NCBI RefSeq assembly: GCF_000164695.2
Contig: NC_014643.1
Span: forward strand, 1,178,001-1,242,000
Length of the DNA stretch: 64,000 nucleotides
Source of the DNA: Rothia dentocariosa ATCC 17931
Lineage (GTDB): Bacteria > Actinomycetota > Actinomycetes > Actinomycetales > Micrococcaceae
Direction: 5' to 3'
Below are positions 59,631 to 64,000 of the stretch, in pieces (position 1 is the stretch's first letter; every line of letters begins with the position of its first letter). Position numbers and translations under genes: made by a program. Below the pieces are notes generated by a model. It saw only the letters and a list, made by a program, of their open reading frames with translations, was not told the DNA's origin and ran no database searches.

Positions 59631-61787
59631 TTATGCCGCCTGATCCTCGGTGAACGCATCTGGGTCTACTCGCCCGGTGTCTACGAGCACCTGTGCGATA
59701 GCGCCGAGCGCCTCCTCATTCTGAAGCGAAGAAATATCGCCCAGCTTATGCCCCTGGTAGAGCTCGCCCAGCAGACGGCGGGTAATCTTCCCTGAACGAG
59801 TCTTAGGAATATCGGCGACCGCGACCACATCCTTGGGCTTAGCGATAGGGCCAATATGTTCGCGCACATGCTGGGTGAGCACAGTTTTCAGCTCGTCTTC
59901 GGTGAGTGCCTGACCTTTGTCGGTGAGCGTCACATAGGCGACTGCCTGGTGGCCGGTTAGCTCGTCCTCCACGGGGCACACGCCAGCCTCCACCACGGCC
60001 GGGTGCGTCACGAGCGCAGACTCAATTTCGATGGTCGAAAGGCGGTGCCCGGAAATGTTGATCACATCGTCGATGCGCCCCAGGATGTACACGTTGCCCT
60101 CATCATCGACCTTCGCACCGTCACCGGCGAGGAACCAGCCGCGCGTACCGTAGTGCTTCCAATAGGAATTCAGGTAGCGTTGCGGGTCGCCCCAGACGGT
60201 GCGTGCCATGGAGGGGCCGATCTTATCGACCACAATGAAACCCTGTTTGCCGGGCTCAACGAGGTCACCGTGCTCGTCCACCACGCGCACCGAGACGCCC
60301 GGGACTTCGCGGGTGGCGCATCCGGGAAGGGGAGTGCAGTGCGGGGTGCCCTCGGGGAAGGTCCCCTCGGGCGCGAAGGCGGGGTCATGTGGTCGTGGGG
60401 AGCAGATGGTTGAGCCGGTTTCGGACTGCCACCATGTATCGATAAACGATGCGGTACCCCCACCCACGTGCTTGCGCAGCCACTTCCAGGCCTGAGGGTT
60501 AATGGACTCGCCCACAGATCCGAGCAGACGCACGGAAGAGAAATCGTATTTTCCGGGTTCGGGGCCGTCAGGGAACGCCCCCATGAGGGAACGAATCAGG
60601 GTGGGAGCGGTGTAATAATTGGTGACGCCGTAGCGTTCGATAACCTCGAAATGACGGCCGTAATGCGGAGTATTGGGGGTGCCCTCGAAAATAACCTCGG
60701 TAACCCCATTCACGAGTGGACCATAGATTTCGTAGGTGTGCGCGGTCACCCACGCGAGATCGGCGGTACACCAGTGCACAGTCGATTCAACCTTCGCCGG
60801 GTCGTTCACGGCAGACAGCTCATCGGGGCGCAGCACCCCGTCTTCATCCACATAGTCCGGCAGCAGATCGTACAGCAGCGCGTGGGTGTATGCGGTCTGC
60901 ACTAAATACCCCGCCATTGTGTGCACCAGGCCCTTGGGTTTGCCCGTGGTGCCAGAGGTATAAATGATAAACAGCGGGTCCTCGGCATCGTGCAGCTCGT
61001 ACTCATGGGTATCGGGCTGATCGTCTACCAGGTCGTGGTACCAAATATCGCGCCCGGTCGTCCAAGGAACCTGCGCGTGCGCCACGGGGTCTGCGGCGCT
61101 TGTACGGTCCACCACGATCACATGCTCGATATTATTCTCACCCGAGCAGGCTTCATCGGCGTTCACCTTCACGGGCACGACCTTGCCGCGGCGGTTCTGC
61201 CCGTCGGTGGTGATCAGAACTTTCGCGCCGGTGTCTTCCACCCGGAATTTCAGAGCCTCCGCCGAGAATCCACCAAATACGAGTGAGTGAATTGCGCCGA
61301 TGCGCGCGCACGCAAGCGTGAAGATAATGGTTTCGGGAATAACCGGCAGGTAGATTACTACACGGTCGCCTTTACGCACGCCGAGTTTGAGCAGGCCGTT
61401 GGCGGCGCGGGCGATGCGTCGCTGCAGTTCAGCGTAGGTGATAGCTTCACGGTCGCCGGGTTCGCCCTCGAAATAGAGGGCTACTTTGTCGCCGCGGCCC
61501 GCATCCACGTGGCGGTCCACGCAGTTGTAGGCGACGTTGAGTTTGCCGCCCTCGAACCACTTAATCTCGGGTACGGAGTATTCTTCGATGCCCTCAGCAT
61601 CGGTTCCGATGACCTGCGGTTTCTGGAAGGTATGCGCGTTGTCCCAAGTCTTGCCCCAGGTTAGGCGCTCGGCTTGTTTTTCCCAGAACGCTACCCGCGC
61701 CTCGTCAGATTCGTGCGCGGGGTTGGGGGTGGGTGCTAGAGGATTCGTGAATGAAAAAGGGGAGGGAAGTCCCACAGTATCTCCCAT
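59631..61787 (-). CDS. acs: Acetyl-CoA synthetase (AMP-forming)
   Basis: Activates acetate with ATP and CoA through acetyl-AMP. ANL-family motifs are IIYTSGTTGKPKGLVHT (P-loop), DLAWVTAHTYEIYGPL, FIDTWWQSETGSTICSPRPH (substrate region) and AGDGAKVDDEGNVYILGRID (hinge). ISGHRLSTIEIESALV follows, and the acetylatable Lys is in KTRSGKITRRLL. At 718 residues it is somewhat longer than the usual 650, through insertions such as DPAFAPEGTFPEGTPHC. ATG 61787 has no strong ribosome-binding site, so the start may be leaderless or slightly downstream. It is convergent with the DHA2 exporter. Confidence 0.96.
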   Translation of the reverse strand: MGDTVGLPSPFSFTNPLAPTPNPAHESDEARVAFWEKQAERLTWGKTWDNAHTFQKPQVIGTDAEGIEEYSVPEIKWFEGGKLNVAYNCVDRHVDAGRGDKVALYFEGEPGDREAITYAELQRRIARAANGLLKLGVRKGDRVVIYLPVIPETIIFTLACARIGAIHSLVFGGFSAEALKFRVEDTGAKVLITTDGQNRRGKVVPVKVNADEACSGENNIEHVIVVDRTSAADPVAHAQVPWTTGRDIWYHDLVDDQPDTHEYELHDAEDPLFIIYTSGTTGKPKGLVHTMAGYLVQTAYTHALLYDLLPDYVDEDGVLRPDELSAVNDPAKVESTVHWCTADLAWVTAHTYEIYGPLVNGVTEVIFEGTPNTPHYGRHFEVIERYGVTNYYTAPTLIRSLMGAFPDGPEPGKYDFSSVRLLGSVGESINPQAWKWLRKHVGGGTASFIDTWWQSETGSTICSPRPHDPAFAPEGTFPEGTPHCTPLPGCATREVPGVSVRVVDEHGDLVEPGKQGFIVVDKIGPSMARTVWGDPQRYLNSYWKHYGTRGWFLAGDGAKVDDEGNVYILGRIDDVINISGHRLSTIEIESALVTHPAVVEAGVCPVEDELTGHQAVAYVTLTDKGQALTEDELKTVLTQHVREHIGPIAKPKDVVAVADIPKTRSGKITRRLLGELYQGHKLGDISSLQNEEALGAIAQVLVDTGRVDPDAFTEDQAA

Positions 61788-62022
61788 CGGTTGCTGGCGT
61801 TAGCACCTTCGGCGTTATGAAGGCGCATGATGCGCCACCGCAGGCGAGGTTGCTGCGACGTCGTCGAGCCAGGTCTCTCGGTCGCTCTAGATGGATTACC
61901 AATCTAGTAAACCTTGTAGCTGGCGCAGGTGCAAAGACACCCCGTCATATTGCGCGTGTATGCGCCACGTTCGTAACATTCCGCAACATTGTGCCCTCCA
62001 TCCACCCCACGCCCCAATACCG

Positions 62023-62092
62023 CGAGCAGGTAGGATTTTGCCGACAAGGTAGGATTTTCCTACCTGCTCGGGTCAAAAACCACCTGCTCGCG
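62023..62092. repeat. Dispersed palindromic element sharing sequence with 26.37 kb
   Basis: AAGGTAGGATTTTCC at 62046-62060, then ACCT and CGGG, match the element at 26371-26399 and continue with related sequence for about 45 bases. AGGTAGGATTTT also occurs twice within this copy (62028 and 62048), making a direct plus inverted arrangement. Confidence 0.5.
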
Positions 62093-62108
62093 AACAGTGC
62101 AAGAAAAA

Positions 62109-62157
62109 CACTCCCACCGGGATGCGCCTCGTTAAGAGGATTTACCCGGTGGGAGTG
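62109..62157 (-). terminator. Intrinsic terminator of the Tat-secreted protein gene
   Basis: CACTCCCACCGGG (62109-62121) pairs perfectly with CCCGGTGGGAGTG (62145-62157). Read on the minus strand it is followed by TTTTTCTT, a proper U-run. Confidence 0.88.
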
Positions 62158-62182
62158 CCGTTTACTCACCCAAAATTACCGA

Positions 62183-63286
62183 TTAGTTCTGTTTTTGTGC
62201 GTTGGTTGAGCCTTTCGAGGCTCCGTTAGGGTTTTTCTGCCCGGATAACCAGTCGTTAGGATCGATCTGAATGTCGTTACGGACGGTGAAGTCGCTCTCT
62301 TGATCCTTGTTTTTCTGGTCACCCGTTGATCCCGTCGAGTTGGACTTTGACTTGTCGCTGGGGGTGCTGGGAGTGCTCGGATCTGGATTCTCAGGTTCGC
62401 CAACATGATCGATGGAGGCCACAGCCTGCTGACCGGTCAGGTCAATATCACTCTTGGGGGCACCGTTCTCGGGCTCATAGCGCAGAGTACCGTTGAGGAT
62501 CGTCAGGGTGGTGGTCAGTCCGTAGTGTTCGAGATGGATATCTTCAAAATGTGTACCGAACTGGCTGGCCAAGATCTGGTTGTAAACCTGAGTTCCGCCG
62601 CCATTGTGGCTGGAAGCTACAACATCCTGCTCAAGCTTGATATCAACGTAACCTATCAGCTCGTTACCGTTAGATGTCATTTCGCTGAAGGTACCGTACA
62701 TAGCACCACCGTTGAAGGCGACGAGCTTAGGGTTATCGCCGTTTTCTGACGTGGGGTTAACGGTGAGAGAAGCCGCAAAATCTTCAGTGTTTTTGTCCCA
62801 GGGCGAAGGCTCAATGCCGTCGGCCTCAAACGAGGTGGGGAAAACGAAACGGTACTCCAAACGTAGGCGCGCACCGGCGAGCAGGGTAGTGGTGCCCGAG
62901 TAGTACGTCTGCTTACCGTCTTTAGTGGTTGCCTTGGGTGCTGAGAACCAGAAACCAGCGCCACCCCATTTTGCCTTGCCGATGCTGCCGCCGGGGGTAA
63001 ACTTACCGCCGCCAGCCGAGTAGAGACCACTGGAACCTGCCGGAACATTGGCCTGCTCGTTCGCAACTGGGCCGCTAAATGAATCTAGCCCCAGGAAGTT
63101 GTCATAGGCTTGTTCCTGGTGGGTGACGAACGCCTGAGTAAAAATACCGTAGTCAGGGCGTGTGTCATCATACGAAGCCGCATAAGCCGGAACTACAGCG
63201 GAAGAAACAATAATTGGGGTTGTCCATGCGGCGCCCGCCAGAACACGACGGCGCGTTAGACCTCCCCGCGTAGATGCGTGGGTCAC
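62183..63286 (-). CDS. Tat-secreted protein of unknown function
   Basis: 367 residues. Twin-arginine signal LTRRRVLAGAAWTTPIIVSS followed by VVPAYAASY (signal peptidase site AYA). The mature part is Gly/Ser/Asn-rich and beta-strand-like (ARLRLEYRFVFPTSFEADGI, LIGYVDIKLEQDVVASSHNG). It ends in a hydrophilic, Ser/Lys/Asn/Gln-rich tail (SDKSKSNSTGSTGDQKNKDQ) without anchor. I do not recognise a catalytic motif. Similar Tat-dependent beta-rich proteins with the RRRVLAGAAW lead are common in Micrococcaceae. It is divergent from another secreted protein at 63871. Confidence 0.8.
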   Translation of the reverse strand: MTHASTRGGLTRRRVLAGAAWTTPIIVSSAVVPAYAASYDDTRPDYGIFTQAFVTHQEQAYDNFLGLDSFSGPVANEQANVPAGSSGLYSAGGGKFTPGGSIGKAKWGGAGFWFSAPKATTKDGKQTYYSGTTTLLAGARLRLEYRFVFPTSFEADGIEPSPWDKNTEDFAASLTVNPTSENGDNPKLVAFNGGAMYGTFSEMTSNGNELIGYVDIKLEQDVVASSHNGGGTQVYNQILASQFGTHFEDIHLEHYGLTTTLTILNGTLRYEPENGAPKSDIDLTGQQAVASIDHVGEPENPDPSTPSTPSDKSKSNSTGSTGDQKNKDQESDFTVRNDIQIDPNDWLSGQKNPNGASKGSTNAQKQN

Positions 63287-63870
63287 AATGACTCCTATGA
63301 GTGGTTGGGTGAATAAGTGGCGCTCGGATTACACGCCATTAATGATTTTACGGGATATACCCCAAAAATCCTAAACAATGTAAGATACACATGAAATCTT
63401 TACGATAAAACGCTCACTCACCCCGATCTGAGCATCCTCAAATTATGCGGAAGATATGACGTGAGATAAGCCCTGAACCTTCACCAGAGATTGAGATTAA
63501 TCTCATAACGGCTGATGATGCACGAGAGCAAGGTCTTATTCGCTAGCCTTGTATGCTGCCAGCGTGCGGGAACGGGTTATGTTGCCGGAAACCTTTACTT
63601 ATTCCTGTGATAGGGTCCGCTCCCAAAACTTGTTTTATGTCACAGATTTATAAAATTTTACGGTGCTAGGATGCAGGTGAAATCTTATCTATCGGTTATT
63701 CATATACAACCGTTCATATACCACTCTCTTGCTCAAACGGCACCACAATGCCACTAATGCGCATTGTCGCATGTGGGAATCTGCCACACCATAGGTTCCC
63801 TACCATGAATACCGCTCACTCATAGAAAGATTTCCTCTCGCTCAACACAACGACACAAGGAATATCTCTC
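63287..63870. other. Promoter region between two divergent secreted-protein genes
   Basis: 584 bases with no supported gene. An extended -10 TGCTAGGAT lies near 63665-63673, about 200 bases before the rightward gene, preceded by the AT-rich TTTATAAAATTTTA. The rest is unremarkable apart from AT-rich stretches at 63340-63410 and 63690-63720. A leader of this length could hold regulation that I cannot see. Confidence 0.45.
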
Positions 63871-64000
63871 ATGAAACTACGTACTATAGCGCGCCTGATG
63901 CTGGCATTCGTCAGCCTGGTGTTTCTCGTCCCTCTGAATTCCCTGCCCGCCTCGGCAGACACGTTGCCAGTCGCCCCTGGTAACCCGGGTGTCGCCCCGA
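63871..64000 (+). CDS. Secreted protein, N-terminal fragment (runs off window end)
   Basis: ATG 63871 with AAGGA upstream (63856-63860). The first 43 codons encode a typical Sec signal peptide: positively charged start MKLRTIARL, hydrophobic core MLAFVSLVFLVPLNSLP and a cleavage-like ASA-D. It then becomes Pro/Val/Gly-rich (LPVAPGNPGVAP). The domain content lies beyond the window, so the function cannot be told. It is divergent from the Tat-secreted protein. Confidence 0.75.
   Translation, partial: MKLRTIARLMLAFVSLVFLVPLNSLPASADTLPVAPGNPGVAP

Larger units (their letters stand above)
61788..62182. other. Spacer upstream of acs, with palindromes
   Basis: 395 bases, no supported gene. CTAGAT (61887-61892) and ATCTAG (61902-61907) form a small inverted repeat near the probable acs promoter. 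CGAGCAGGTAGGA (62023-62035) and TCCTACCTGCTCG (62058-62070) are perfect 13-base arms. A terminator for the next leftward gene lies at 62109-62157. Confidence 0.5.

Overview
The window looks like chromosome from a moderately high-GC Gram-positive actinobacterium, most likely Micrococcaceae close to Rothia (inference). The grounds are mixed GC with GTG starts, extended -10 promoters of the TGNTANNNT kind, an HtaA-domain surface protein, a PdxS/PdxT pair, DesK/NarL-type two-component genes and secreted proteins with SLH repeats. No rRNA, tRNA, CRISPR array, integrase or transposase was seen.

Layout. 0-5.6 kb: ABC-2 permease and ATPase, divergent two-component system, lone ABC half-exporter. 5.6-7.6 kb: first copy of a 42-codon peptide gene, then an AAA+ ATPase gene bracketed by 65-bp palindromic direct repeats. 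7.6-11.4 kb: pdxT, pdxS and a cation/proton antiporter. 11.4-17 kb: small membrane proteins, an orphan small RNA, an EamA exporter with divergent MarR regulator, an SRPBCC/MarR pair, and two more peptide genes bracketing an azoreductase-like flavoprotein. 17-22 kb: two MATE exporters and nadE. 21.8-32.6 kb: two giant secreted subtilases flanked by four paralogous small membrane proteins. 32.8-36 kb: purA, a DUF2087 protein, CorA. 36-43.4 kb: iron/heme acquisition (HtaA-SLH surface protein, two FecCD permeases, a binding lipoprotein, two iron-box-like sites). 43.6-47.7 kb: duplicated DUF1963 proteins, metY, a CoA-binding protein. 48-57.5 kb: SRPBCC protein, candidate small RNA, TRIC-type channel, Bcr/CflA exporter, two GNATs, ahpC-ahpD, GT87 transferase, acylphosphatase, NmrA-like protein. 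57.7-64 kb: DHA2 exporter, acs, a Tat-exported protein and the start of another secreted protein.

The most unusual content is a multi-copy module at 5.63-5.95, 15.28-15.66 and 16.59-16.91 kb. Each copy has a 42-codon hydrophobic peptide gene, a long leader (in two copies able to hide its own ribosome-binding site), a stem-loop just after the stop codon whose sequence differs in every copy while its pairing is kept, and an extended -10 promoter on the opposite strand that would make an antisense RNA. A fourth locus (12.58-12.71 kb) keeps only the RNA half and ends in an intrinsic terminator. This architecture resembles type I toxin-antitoxin loci, but I do not recognise the peptide. Second in interest are the palindrome-bracketed AAA+ ATPase and an unannotated small-RNA candidate at 48.5 kb.

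Many transcription units end in a family of long near-perfect palindromes built on AAAGAGCC...TTTATT; several members have compensated base changes and work as bidirectional terminators.
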